Assembly: GCA_001655205.1 (NCBI GenBank)
Contig: LPNZ01009670.1
Location: forward strand, 1 to 37,426
Reading direction: 5' to 3'
Source: Lenisia limosa
Lineage: Eukaryota; Breviatea
Length of the DNA stretch: 37,426 nucleotides
The notes under the pieces are model-generated. The model was not told the DNA's origin and ran no database searches. It worked only from the letters and a program-made list of their open reading frames with translations. The position numbers and the translations under genes were made by a program. Position 1 is the stretch's first letter, and each line of letters opens with the position of its first letter. Shown here piece by piece: positions 20,901 to 37,202 of the stretch.

Positions 20901-23900
20901 TAAAATATCCATATAGCGCATCAGAATAAAGAGAACAGTCTCCAAAACAAAAGTGACAAAACAAAACAAAAGTACCAAAACAATGCAAACCTGTGACAGC
21001 CACCTCTTCTGTTGGGTCTTCTACAGCGGCTTCGGATGGCAAATCCCTGTTCTCATAGACCTGGAGTATTAGAGGAGGAAAGGATGAAGGAACACAACAC
21101 AAGAGGAAAGTCTTAATGATCAGATAAATAAAAGAAAGATATTATAAACACTTGAGAAAAAGTGATTTGACAGACTCATTGATATCTTTCAATAACAATA
21201 CTACTATCAAGAAATCCCTGCAAGAGATACGGCCAGTATATCTGCAAACCTTCTTCTTGATGACTTTCTTCTTTCGAACGCGGAAGGGGTTGAAGTCTTC
21301 GTCACTATCCTCTTCACTCGCATCCTCTTCTGAATAATGAAAAACGAAGCATTCTTGGTTTAATAATGTTGTTCAAGTGCATTAACTAAAACCCTGTGTT
21401 TGATCAAGTTAATTCTATTAATAAGCAAAAAAGGGGGAGTAACAATATTCAATTATAACAGAAATTATTGGAAAATGAGAATGATCTAATGAACCTTCCA
21501 ACCTTCTTTTTTAACTTCCTCGGACGACTCTTCTGCCTCCTTTGGTTCATTCGGGCCACCTGAGGAGGCGTCGTTGCTGGCTGTTCCAGCAGTGGTAGGG
21601 TCCTACGTATGACATTGGGGAAAGAGTAACATAATAAGGTAACTATAGTGCTAAAACCATCAAAACCATCGGATAGCAGTTGTGACCAGGTTTCTATTAC
21701 TTTCTTCCGAGTACGTTTGTTAATAATCTATTGCACTTCAGCCTACCGGTTGATCCCTTTCAGCTTGCTTCTCCGAAAGAGACGCCCGTCGCTTCAGTGC
21801 TGCCAGTCTAACAGCAGCGTCAACTCGGTTTGTTAGGTTGGATTGTGAACTAAATGCTCGCGAAAGGTCCAATTCCTGGATTGATGAGAAAGGAATAAGG
21901 CAAAGTGGGTGGGAAATGAAAATGGAAACAAATGGAATACAATAAATTTGTAGAAATGCCCAGATCTCTATGGTTTCACTAAAAAAAACTCTTTAAGTTT
22001 CAAGCAGATAGAAAATGACAGAGGTGGCAATGATGGAAATATATGCATATGTAGGCACCTTAAGACCAGCCATAACAGAAATATATATATATATGAATAC
22101 ATGTGCAAATCAATACAAAGCTCGTCAATACAACAGACTTTTCCTTTCTCGTAGTCGTTTGCAATGGCAGCGTTGCCAGTAATGTTGTAAAGCTAAATAA
22201 GTCAGAATCGCCTTAGTAAATTATGAAAATATATAGATCATCATAAACAATAGTACTCAACTGATATCGACAATCAATATTAATAGGTAAATATTGATAA
22301 ATTAACGAGTGCAACCCACCTCCTCAGCTTCCAATTTTCTGTTTTTCTCTTTCTGTGTCAGTCTCTTCCTGTAGAAATATTAGTAGGCTAAGAAATTAAG
22401 TCTTCACACAAAAACCCAAAATTATGTCACACCAACCCTGCTTCCACACCACCCTCATAACCAATGTACCTTCGGCTTCACTTCGGTTCGAAAAAAAAGA
22501 CAAAATTTCTTGATAATTCTTCTACAATTATCGATGTTTTCCCGGTATTTTTCGAGCCGAAGTGAAGACCTACATGTAACCCCCCAACCCCATGCCCTGC
22601 TTGAGGGCCACACGGTCGCGGCGATGCTTTGCATTCTGCGTTTTGAAATGAGCCCGGCGATTGATCGCAAGGTCTTCCTCCTTCTTCTTCTGCTTGGCTC
22701 TGCGTTTCTTGAAGATGTTGTCTTCTTCTTCGGTCAACTGTGGAGTGGGGGGGGGGGAGTAAAACTGGAAAATTTATGAAACAAAAAACTCAAATCAACT
22801 CTNNNNNNNNNNNNNNNNNNNNNNNNNNNNNNNNNNNNNNNNNNNNNNNNNNNNNNNNNNNNNNNNNNNNNNNNNNNNNNNNNNNNNNNNNNNNNNNNNN
22901 NNNNNNNNNNNNNNNNNNNNNNNNNNNNNNNNNNNNNNNNNNNNNNNNNNNNNNNNNNNNNNNNNNNNNNNNNNNNATAATGTGAATCCTTTAGGTGAGC
23001 AGTTGGCAAAATGGTAAAACATATATATTATATCCCCCACCACCGAGAATTAAAACAGCCTTCAAACCTTCTCTAGTACGGGCTCAACAATAGGCCAATG
23101 GATGACACCGTTGTGAGTGAGGTAGTCTGGCTGGACTGGAAGCACGTGTTTGTAGATGGAAAGAAGACGATCAATGGCGCCCTACGGGGGAGGGAGTAAA
23201 ATTGTTAAATTTATGAAACAACAAGCCCAAATTAACTCTGTTGCTGACAATACACAAGGGTTGATAACAACAAAACAAAGAGCAGGTGAATTCTCTTTTG
23301 CAACCAATCTCTTAAATTGATTTTTCTTTCAGATTTAATTCGAGTGAAGACAATAAACACAGTCCAGAGATTTATCCAGAATTTTATCATGTAAAAATTG
23401 TAACACATTCAACAATAGCAATTTCAATAAAACCTCCAAGATCATAATTAGGGTGCCGTGCAATTAATTGACAGCTGTAATTAATTTCAACTATTTTTTC
23501 TTCGTCTCCACAATTAATTACCAATTAATTACCAATTAATCACATAAATTAATTGCGTATTTTTCGCTGGGCACAACCTTTGTTATTAAAATTGATCCTT
23601 GAAGCCCTGCTTATTATTTTTTGAAGATAATACTCTATCGTCAAACAACCCAAGGCAATGAAAGTAGGTATTTTCAATCTACTGTTGTCATTTTTATTTT
23701 AAAACTGTTGAAAATGCCAATTGATTGGTTTGCAGAAAGAGAGTGCAATTTAATTGGTGGCCATTAGTTGGTAATTAATTAATTNNNNNNNNNNNNNNNN
23801 NNNNNNNNNNNNNNNNNNNNNNNNNNNNNNNNNNNNNNNNNNNNNNNNNNNNNNNNNNNNNNNNNNNNNNNNNNNNNNNNNNNNNNNNNNNNNNNNNNNN

Positions 23901-26900
23901 NNNNNNNNNNNNNNNNNNNNNNNNNNNNNNNNNNNNNNNNNNNNNNNNNNNNNNNNNNNNNNNNNNNNNNNNNNNNNNNNNNNNNNNNNNNNNTTTTCAC
24001 AAGCGTTGTTAATTCATTTCATTCAACTATAAGATAATAGCAGACCTTTCCCTTGGATTTGAAGGCCTTCCTGAACTCCATGTCCATGTACTCCCGAAGA
24101 ACTAGAGGGTGAATGACACAATTGTAAGTGGTGCGCATTATAGCTCCATTTTAGGCACTTTGTTTCCAAGTATTCACGGATCGCCAAAAAAAACCACATG
24201 TAAATTATTAGATTTCTGCAAAAACCAGTCAAAGTCATCAGAATTCAAATAGTCGAAGCGCTAAGACTCCACTATGCACCACATTGAGGACTATATCAAC
24301 AGCGATCTCATAAAAGAAAAAAAAAATATTCCAAAACTGAATCCCACTTGGAAGCGAAAGGAAGTAGTATGGTTTCGTCATCATGGTCTGTGTGAGCGTT
24401 TCCGTGCCTTCCTCTATGGGTATTAGAAGAGAGAAAATGCATGCCTTAAATAGTAGGTAACTGCTCCAAAGTAAGACTCCGCAACTAACCTTTGTCGTCT
24501 TCTTTGAACCACTTCTTCTCAAAAACTTCTTCTCTCAGAATCGTGAAGTCCATTTCATGTGTAGCCAGTCCAAGCATAATAAGATCAGCGTCCTGAGGTG
24601 TCAAGGCTGAATTGGCCAAATAATTGTACTTTGCAGTGTTGATCAAACATGATTACGATGATTCTATGGCCACACATTAAACTTGCTATAATATTATGTT
24701 AGAACCACAGAAAATATTCTCATTATCCTGTAATGAATATGCTTCATACTCTTTTTATTTCAAGGACTCCCCCCCCCCCCCNNNNNNNNNNNNNNNNNNN
24801 NNNNNNNNNNNNNNNNNNNNNNNNNNNNNNNNNNNNNNNNNNNNNNNNNNNNNNAGGACTCTCTGGTGGCGAATATATTCCATAATCTAAGAAAATGTAA
24901 AGGAATGGAAAGTATCAAAATCACTGGAATTAGCATCGGAGTTATATTGCAATATAAGTATGTTTTGACCCAAATGAACAAGAAAAGGAGCTATAACGAA
25001 ACATTACGACGCAAGTGTCCAAACAAGAATGTGATAACTGCAGCAAGGGTCGATTATACAATGCATGTGGGGTTCATAAAACGTTACCCTCCATATAAGC
25101 CAGATATAGAGACGCTCCTGACCTTGTGTTCACCTTCACCTGGTACATTGGCGTCAGAGAGAATAACGCGGATCTATGGTGTGAGATTCTCATCAGCATT
25201 TATGATGGGAGTGATGCCATTTTAAAGGGAAGGATACATTTTTTAGGGCTACGTGCAATTACTTTTTTAAAGAAATTAATTGACAAAATTTGAAATTAAA
25301 GTGCCAGAAATTGAGTTTACATTACAATCTCTCGCACATTTGGCAATTATTTTTTCAATTAGTTAGACGGAGCCCTAATATTTTCCCATGATCAATTATT
25401 TTACTTGACCTACTCTTACTTCGATATCACTACTCGGAAGTCCAATCAACATTATTTTTTTAAAAAAAAATAGTCAAAAACAGAATCCCACCTTGCTCCA
25501 TGCCAAATTGGTGTTCATTCTGTGTAGAACGTAGCTCCTCAGGACCTTGGCGAGATTGTCCATGAAAGGGGTACCCGGTGTAATCACATTGGAGTCAAAG
25601 GATTCCTGATTGTGAAAAAGGAACAGGGACAGAAGTGAAATGCTAGATATGAGCATATGATATTAAAGAGGGAGAATAAACTTATGAAACAAAAAAACTG
25701 ACTAAATGAAAAGATGACGAAATTATACTTTGATAAAAAATACACCATAATAATCATCCTCTTATACCTCAGCTCCTTCCAGAGACTTCCATTCCTCGTA
25801 TTCTTCCTGAGTCTAGAAAAGTAATAAATAAAACACTGAATTGGCAAATATGATATCAGAGTTATCATGTTTGTAAATGGCTGGATAATTTGGGGTGTTT
25901 TCATTGTTTCTTTTCATATTATAAACTACTTCCAGGTTTTGATAACAAGGTCGAAAAAACAAACAACACAATGAAATCCGCTGTGAAATAACACCTTTCC
26001 AGCATGCTAAAAACAAGAAAAAAAGAACCCATTCCCACGATCTCGCCAGTTTTGATACCCTCTTTCATAAAGTCGTCTTCGGCCCTAATGTGAAAGGCTC
26101 TATCGCGTGCCGACCTACAAAATCAGGAGACTCTTCGTTTATATTTTGCATGTAACAACCATGTTTTCAACTATTTTGGAAACCCATCCCTGACACAACC
26201 ACCGCCAAAAAGCCCCACACCTGAATCGACGGGATCGTTGCTGATTGATCTTGGCACGAGGGGCAATCCCATCTGCTTAGTAATGACTGAACCAAAAAAG
26301 AAGAAACCAAGTCAGAGTATTCCCAAGTCTTCGTTTTCCAGAAACAAAATGGTTTTCTAATGTCAAATACGCGACATTGTATAAATCGCCATGAATCAAT
26401 CGGTCCTTCTTCATACCAATAGCCATGTAGATCATCTTCCTTGGACGAACAAGTGCAACCATACGGTCGATGACATCAATAATCTGAGCAGCAAATTAGT
26501 GACGAATTAAGATATGATAATTGGGGGACTATGGTGGCAGGTATAATACATCCAAGTTTCTAACCTTTTTGAATTTTTCCATATCAGTAGGGGGTGCGTC
26601 TTCTTTTTCGGGATGTGTACAGGGATGTATGATTCCGTTCATATCTAAAAGAGTGAGGGGGAAACAATTATATTTGTATGTGCCCCCCTCCCCTCTCCAA
26701 CCAAGATAAAGGTTGTCAAATTCCTTCTGATTAGGGTTTGGCTGAGTGATGTCGACCTAAACTGTCAAAAGGGCACTAGTTATTCTATCACAATTGGAAA
26801 GACTTGAAATGTGCAGGTTTTTGGTGTCATTGTCCATATCCCATTGTTTCACCTAAGAGGTATGTAGGATTGATAGGCAAATTCCCTAGCTACCTCATTT

Positions 26901-27134
26901 TTTGACCCATCATCGTTGAACAAAGGAGGGCTTTCAACTGAAGACGCAACAACCTTCGGGTATTTCTGGGGGGTAACTTTGATTCGTAATATCTCATATT
27001 AATAATATTTGAGACAATTACAAGACTTATCAATATCGTTCAAACAAAGGTATTCTTTAACCTTTATTCTTTCATCCCCATCAAGAGCTCCAGCAAACCG
27101 CTGTCAACCACCGATAGAAGGCAGGGACACCCAT
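17994..27134 (-). CDS. XRN: 5'-3' exoribonuclease, XRN family (31 exons, over 790 aa visible)
   Basis: Exons in transcript order: 27099-27134, 26894-26965, 26702-26756, 26565-26644, 26417-26483, 26221-26275, 26039-26114, 25768-25812, 25492-25605, 25123-25173, (gap)24855-24886, 24490-24592, 24046-24101, [one or more in gap 23785-23993], 23068-23181, 22574-22737, 22320-22368, 22139-22192, 21747-21875, 21503-21602, 21250-21329, 20991-21060, 20491-20561, 20181-20266, 19844-19916, (gap)19694-19714, 19321-19404, 19084-19161, 18810-18920, 18535-18600, 18307-18352, 17994-18121. All testable junctions are in phase. The N-terminus [79 protein letters not shown] and [13 protein letters not shown] are the conserved catalytic region with its acidic residues. 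Later motifs [36 protein letters not shown] and [10 protein letters not shown] mark the second conserved region. It degrades 5'-monophosphorylated RNA. No CCHC zinc knuckle follows DADLI, unlike nuclear XRN2/Rat1. A charged linker (22737-20991) separates the two regions. Confidence 0.93.
19536..19693. other. Assembly gap cutting an XRN exon
   Basis: 158 N. The exon starting at 19714 (IMKGFKF in frame) runs into it; the family expects about ten more residues before QLMSVLP at 19404. Confidence 0.9.
20087..20170. mobile_element. Inverted-repeat element A2 (MITE-like) beside an XRN 5' splice site
   Basis: Left end GGGCTTCACTTCTGTTCGAA pairs with right end TTCGAACCGAAGTGGAGCCC; about 84 bp with TTTATCGAG in the middle. 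On the coding (minus) strand the intron begins at 20180, only about 10 nt before the element. Related to the elements at 3055, 22467 and 31527. Confidence 0.75.
22467..22572. mobile_element. Inverted-repeat element A3 (MITE-like) starting at an XRN 5' splice site
   Basis: Left end CGGCTTCACTTCGGTTCGAA and right end TTCGAGCCGAAGTGAAGACC pair; about 106 bp with AATTATCGAT in the middle. On the minus strand the donor GTAGGTCTTCACTTCGGCTC shows that the 5' splice site at 22573 overlaps the element's end. Confidence 0.75.
22738..22802 (-). repeat. Dispersed intron repeat B, copy 5 (cut by a gap)
   Basis: On the minus strand, AGAGTTGATTTGAGTTTTTT and GTTTCATAAATTTTCCAGTT are followed by a C run and the acceptor CACTCCACAG of XRN exon 22574-22737. 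Same order of blocks as the copies at 23182, 31651 and 10664. Confidence 0.7.
22803..22976. other. Assembly gap inside an XRN intron
   Basis: 174 N; begins inside a copy of repeat B. No missing exon is required between 23068 and 22737. Confidence 0.9.
23182..23288 (-). repeat. Dispersed intron repeat B, copy 4
   Basis: Minus strand: TTTGTTTTGTTGTTATCAAC, GTCAGCAACAGAGTTAATTT and GGGCTTGTTGTTTCATAAAT, then ACTCCCTCCCCCGTAG at the acceptor of exon 23068-23181. Same strand as the XRN gene. Confidence 0.75.
23449..23574. repeat. AATTAATT-rich inverted-repeat element
   Basis: Starts TAGGGTGCCGTGCAATTAAT and ends AATTAATTGCGTATTTTTCG then CTGGGCAC. The interior has a tandem ACCAATTAATT unit at about 23520-23540. 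The left border resembles that of the element at 25244-25377. Confidence 0.5.
23785..23993. other. Assembly gap that hides XRN catalytic exon(s)
   Basis: 209 N. XRN proteins carry a conserved G-N-D-F-L-P-H segment between LREYMDMEF (24046-24101) and GAIDRLL (23068-23181). It is absent from the visible sequence, so it most likely lies here. Confidence 0.75.
24782..24854. other. Assembly gap cutting an XRN exon
   Basis: 73 N beside a C run. The exon [10 protein letters not shown] (from 24886) runs into it; the segment leading to DADLIML is missing. Confidence 0.9.
25244..25377. mobile_element. Inverted-repeat element with TAGGGCT..AGCCCTA ends
   Basis: About 134 bp in the XRN intron between exons at 25492 and 25173. 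Begins TAGGGCTACGTGCAATTAC and ends TTAGACGGAGCCCTA; interior AATTAATT-rich. The terminal seven bases match elements A1 and A4, the interior does not. Confidence 0.55.
25666..25702 (-). repeat. Dispersed intron repeat B, partial copy 6
   Basis: Minus strand TTTTTTTGTTTCATAAGTTT then ATTCTCCCTCTT matches the 3' half of repeat B. It lies about 60 nt upstream of the acceptor of XRN exon 25492-25605, on the coding strand. Confidence 0.5.
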
Positions 27135-27764
27135 TGTCCTAGAGTGCCACCTATGTGAAGATAAGAAGGTGAGTGATGAGAACTGCTATGCCATTAAGGT
27201 AAAAAACTGATAATGAATATAATTATGAAAAGTAACAAAAGGGAAGAGGGTGAAGACTGCAGGTAGGAAAAGGGGTGTAGTTGTGAAGAAATGAGACTAT
27301 TTTGGACAGGGAACTTTTGCAAGCCACACGTCAATAAAAATACAGTAGCCTCGCAACATGATCATGTATAATAATCATAATAATAAATTTCAACTTAAAA
27401 GACAGCACAGATTGATAACATACGCTTGAAGGTTCTGTCAGCAGATCGAAAGGAGGTACAAGAATACTCAAATTTATTTTCCTGCTGAATCCTAGTGAAA
27501 TATGTTCAATAATTTGTTTTGTCTCTGTTGACCACAAAAAGGCTGTAATCGCGCGCATTTTGGGACTAATAATACAGAGTATATAGACACCACGCGGCGA
27601 TATACGGTATTAATGTATATTGTTGTTTTCATGGGAATGCTTTTTACGTGTGATTTATTGATTTATTGATAGTACAACCGAGTTGAAGGATCGGTGGAAA
27701 AACTTGAGAAGATTTATCCCGGGTGTAAGCCGCCTACGCTGCCTATCCATTACTATGGGATATC
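27135..27764. promoter_or_regulatory. Divergent promoter region of the XRN and PFKFB-like genes
   Basis: About 630 bp between the two start codons, which face away from each other. It must contain both 5' UTRs and promoters (inference). AT-rich; no core promoter motif identified with confidence. Confidence 0.5.
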
Positions 27765-32668
<4,904 letters not shown>

Positions 32669-32815
32669 TTGATTATCTCTTTGCTTTTTGACACATTCAA
32701 TTATTCTGGATTTTGATTCAATACTGGATTTGAAAAAAGTTTCTCTAATTGCAATAATGTATAATATATCAAAACTGAAGATACTGATGTTAGCGTTGAG
32801 GGAAGAGACCCGTGA

Positions 32816-35800
32816 CTAGGGCTGTGGTCTGTGCTTGGTGAGGATGATGCTGGAGTCACGAGAGAGAGCCATGTCAGCAACCATCGTGTCTATGTGTATG
32901 AGCTAGGTCAAAAGATAACTTGAGGACCTACTGCACTACCCTCTTATCCTCTTACGGTTACTATGTTGCGAGTCAAAGCGAACGTAGATACCAGGTTTGT
33001 CACATGCGCTTCCTGTTTTAGCTAAAAAGTCAAGTACATGATACAATGATATATCATTTCATATGAATCATGTGCTGGAACTGAACTGGTACCCATGCCC
33101 TCAAACATCCAATAAGGAAACCTGCGCCACAGACATCTAAAGCATTATGTACGCAAATCAAGAAAGGACGGTTTTCATTTTATTTTCCGATGAAGTAATT
33201 AGGAGCATACCACTGGTGGTACTGACTGTGCTGTAGCCGTGGTATTTGAAACTGGAAATGGGACAATTAGTCCCATCTTCTGTCTTGAACTTCTCTGAAA
33301 TGTCCAGCGGGGTAATCTGGGAGGATAAATCAATTAAAGTTAGAACGAAGATTAAATTAACTCTCCATTCTTTTCAAAGTATCAACAAAAAAACAGAGTA
33401 TATAATACCTGATGTTCAGCGGTTTCAAGGTCCTCATTCGAGCCACAGGCAAAGACCTTGCCAGACTCTAAAAAACATTTCAAAGAGTGATATTTTATAT
33501 TTTTTGTCATATACTACTAGTATATCATATCATATCATATTTATATATTANNNNNNNNNNNNNNNNNNNNNNNNNNNNNNNNNNNNNNNNNNNNNNNNNN
33601 NNNNNNNNNNNNNNNNNNNNNNNNATGGGGATATGAATAGAAGCAATATGATCATCAGGTTTTCGTCAGTATACGTGAGCCCTTCCATAATATCCATTAC
33701 TAATTCCTATAGAATTGTAGCAATTGTTCTTACCCATGACAAAGAAACATGCTTCGTTTGTACACATCGCACTGATAACATTCGAGAGTCCTGAGACCTC
33801 GAAAAACTCAACCATAGTTGTGCTGGTGAGAGGCATACACAACTCTCCGAGGGAATTGCTGCCTCTGACAAAGACGCGTTTGTCCGCTGTGGAGGTGAAA
33901 CCAGTAATGAGATAACGAAACGAGAAACATGGATAAGATGTATCAGATGCCATGTCGGTGAGATATAAAACGACTTTAGGTATTCTACAACCACCTTGTA
34001 GCACAAATTTCTACATTCTTCATCCTTCTTTTTGTTTTGGAAACCAATATCACAAGCAACATAATTTTCACCTAATCAGAGATATTTCCACCAACTATTG
34101 AATATTTGCGATTTTTCAATCCCACAAAACACCAGTACCCCTTACTTGAGACAACAGCAACGTTACGCTGTCCAACGTGGATCTTATCTGGAGTACCAGA
34201 AGGGAGGAATTTGGATACAGGTGGCGACTGGAGAGGTCAGTGCATGCTGAGTGTATCAGACTATTGGAGGATTAGTTTTAAATCTTCTGGATTAACTGTC
34301 ACAGCCGAACTCCCAATTTGGCTATTCGTTGTTCCCACCCAGCTTACTCGGTCAAGGATGACACCAACACTACCATGTGACGAATAACCACATGCGTAAA
34401 TAGCACCATCATCTGGAACAATTATTAAGGATTCCTCAAGTACCGAACATTCCAATGGCCAACCAAGAAGCATAGCGTTAACATGGGCACCGGGAAATGC
34501 GTCGACAATAGTTCGGCCGGATGGCGGGTGGATCTATTGGAGGGATGGGCTAGTTAATGCAGTGGTGTAAAATGAGAAATAAAACAAGGTTGATGAACAA
34601 TACATAATTATATCATATACTCAACTATGATTTTTGAAAACAATCATCAATATCACTTAGAAAAACAAAAAAAAACATTCCATCTTTCATATTACTCCAT
34701 CTTGTATATCATCTTAAAATATACTCTGGATAGAGGGAGTGGGTTGATGAGGTAAGAAACAATACGATAATCACCTCTTAATCAAAGAGCGTACCTGGGT
34801 TGGGACAGCGTAATGTGCTATGTTATCCCCGTTGAAACACTCCTTGTAGTTGCAATATGAAGTCAGATACACGTCCATGTTATCTTTGGAGTAAAGGGGA
34901 CCATCAATAGTATAGTATATAGTATATATTCATAGTATATATATAATAAGCTTATACATGTATAATATATGTATGTATTATATACATCATACAATATCAT
35001 ACTATATCATACTATATCATATAATTATATATATACTATATAATATGCATTTATTATATCCATAGATATATATTATATCAGTAATTAAACAATAATATTA
35101 CGGCCAAAGCTTACCAGTAAAGAGCATAAATGATAGGTAACACGCCTTTATATTCACAATAGCAACGGGTGGAATGAAAATCTACGAAATTAGATGTATG
35201 GTTTCTAATATAACAAATGGATTGTAATATTGCTTAAAGTGTTAAAATAGAGAAGAAGAAATACTTGTTCCACTCTCACTGAAGGCGTGGATGTGGCAGT
35301 ACTGAACATTCCGAACTCAGGAGCTCCCCAAATCCAAATTTGGTTTTCTTAACTGTTAGTTTGGTTCTCAATAATAGTTGTCTATAAAAGCTAGAGAGCT
35401 ATTCAGTTATTCCTACTATTTCTAAAAGCTACATATTTATCACCATTGTATAGCGTGAAGAGGTTATCAACACACCGGAGTCAAGAGCAGCAATAGTATT
35501 ACGAACGGATTCGAGCTTCTTAATCCCGTGGCCTCTAGCAAGGTTGAAAGTCATGTCAATCCTAAAGTCAATCAGTCTTATTAGGAGATAAGTCAGTGAT
35601 ATATCCTCTCAAACACATCATTTTGAATATGCAATATGTTATGACTTCATTGCCTATCACATTTAGCATTCCACTCAAGAGTACAATCTTGTATTATTAA
35701 CTCAATCTTCAGAAATAGAAAAATGCAAAAGATTATCCAAAAACAATTACCTTGGGTCAGTGATTGCACCTGGTGACATTAAAACAGTGTTTGTGTTAAT

Positions 35801-37202
35801 GCCACATCCATCAAGATAGGCTGAAAGGTGAAAGAAATTACAATCAAAAATGGGTAAATATATAGTAATACTTAATATCCCTTTCATTGTTTTGCTAATT
35901 GTTGGCAGATCCCTATCGCAATCACAAAGCAACAATAATAACAATGAAATAGAACATTGAGATATTTTGGGATATTTTGGGGTAAATCGCGTTTATTAAT
36001 CTCACTTGGTCCAAATTGCTGGCATGTTGGTAGTGGTGACCAGCCATCTTGCTCTGTACAATGGAACGTACTGTCCCCTACTAGTGTGCTTGGCTGCGAG
36101 TGGGGATAAGGGAAAAAAATGACAGAAACCATAGCTACATACATATATCATATCATATACAACCTAGAGGTTTCAAAGATGTTTCAACACATACACACTT
36201 TTCCAATAGTTAGAATTTAAAGGACAAATAAAAAATGAAAACAATAAAACATACTAGAGACACATATCAAAAGTGAAGAGAGCTACCTTAGCAGGGAGTA
36301 TGTTTCAAACCTCAGTACAGCGAATGGTACATTCCTTGACACCGTCATCATATCGACTGAAAAGTCACAATAGATTTATTCTGAGACAGATCTGAATAGT
36401 ATTGAATAGTACTACAAAAATCCTCCACAGTAAGAGTAAAAGAGTTTCATTCTAGCTAGTGATGCAATACGACAATAATGACGGGCATACATGCAATTGA
36501 TGTCCGCGGTGGTGGTGACTGGGACTGCTGCGCAAACTAAACAGGTCAACAGAATATTTTTACGGTAGACAAATACGTACAAAAAGAAATAATATAAAAA
36601 CTTGTTAAGTTTATGTGATATTATATATGATATATAAAAGCTCCTTTTGCTGGACTTAAGTATTCTAACGGTTATTCTCAAAGAATAACCCTGCTCTCAT
36701 ACTTCCTGCAGTTTTGGCAGCAAGTGTGTCTATATCAACCTGTGGGGAGTAAAATAGAATTGTAAAAACACCAAACAATCAAAATCAGAAGGAGGCGGAA
36801 GCACTTAATCCTAAAGGGTACCCCACTTCATGAAGAAAAGGCATATCATCTTTGGATTTAAAAAAAAAACAATCATATAGAATATACAGCTGGAAGCAAA
36901 AGCAAATGCTAGGATTTTAGTGATCACTCTCAGTTCGGTATTGTGACCCACCTTTCTTGCAGCGTGGTTTGCTTCAGTAGGTGCAGCAACCTCAGTTACG
37001 ACCAAGCCGTCCTTCTGAATTCGAGGGGGGCTGAGAGGTAAAGATCGTGAGAACTGCGATGATTGAATTGACTGTGTCTGCGGGTGACATTAGGAAACTT
37101 CAAGAGTAAACGTTGGAAAAATAGAACTTAAAATGAACAAAACAAAGAGAGGCATGCGGACAACCTCAGCCCAGAAGTAGTGTGAAGAGTGACAGGGGCC
37201 GC
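32816..37202 (-). CDS. RCC1-repeat protein with a sushi-like cysteine-rich region (5' end outside the model)
   Basis: Exons in transcript order: 37165-37202, 36952-37077, 36703-36739, 36491-36536, 36311-36356, 36006-36093, 35751-35820, 35476-35561, 35265-35347, 35115-35181, 34795-34883, 34348-34533, 34146-34227, 33734-33886, 33409-33467, 33227-33316, 32816-32902 (TAG at 32816). All junctions are in phase. The N-terminal part is Ser/Thr- and Pro-rich, then six cysteines end in the pattern GDSTFHCTEQDGWSPLPTC, typical of the second half of a sushi/CCP module. The rest has RCC1 beta-propeller repeats: ENQIWIWGAPEFGMFS, DDGAIYACGYSSHGSVG, DKRVFVRGSNSLGEL, SGKVFACGSNEDL. It ends ILTKHRPQP. The mixture suggests a secreted or surface propeller protein rather than the nuclear Ran exchange factor (inference). 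The start codon and any signal peptide were not found; they may lie at 37203-37426 or beyond. Confidence 0.8.
33551..33624. other. Assembly gap in an RCC1-gene intron
   Basis: 74 N next to a CATAT-rich tract; flanking exons 33734 and 33467 join in phase. Confidence 0.95.
34905..35060. repeat. AT-rich low-complexity tract
   Basis: About 155 bp of TATAGTATAT, ATACTATATCAT and ATATATAC units in an intron of the RCC1-repeat gene (between exons 35115 and 34883). Similar CATATCATATGATAT tracts occur at about 5565-5615, 10250-10325 and 33510-33545. Confidence 0.8.

Noticed and set aside
25813-26016. 67-codon minus-strand ORF
   Set aside because: Lies in the XRN intron between exons 26039-26114 and 25768-25812 with no motif.
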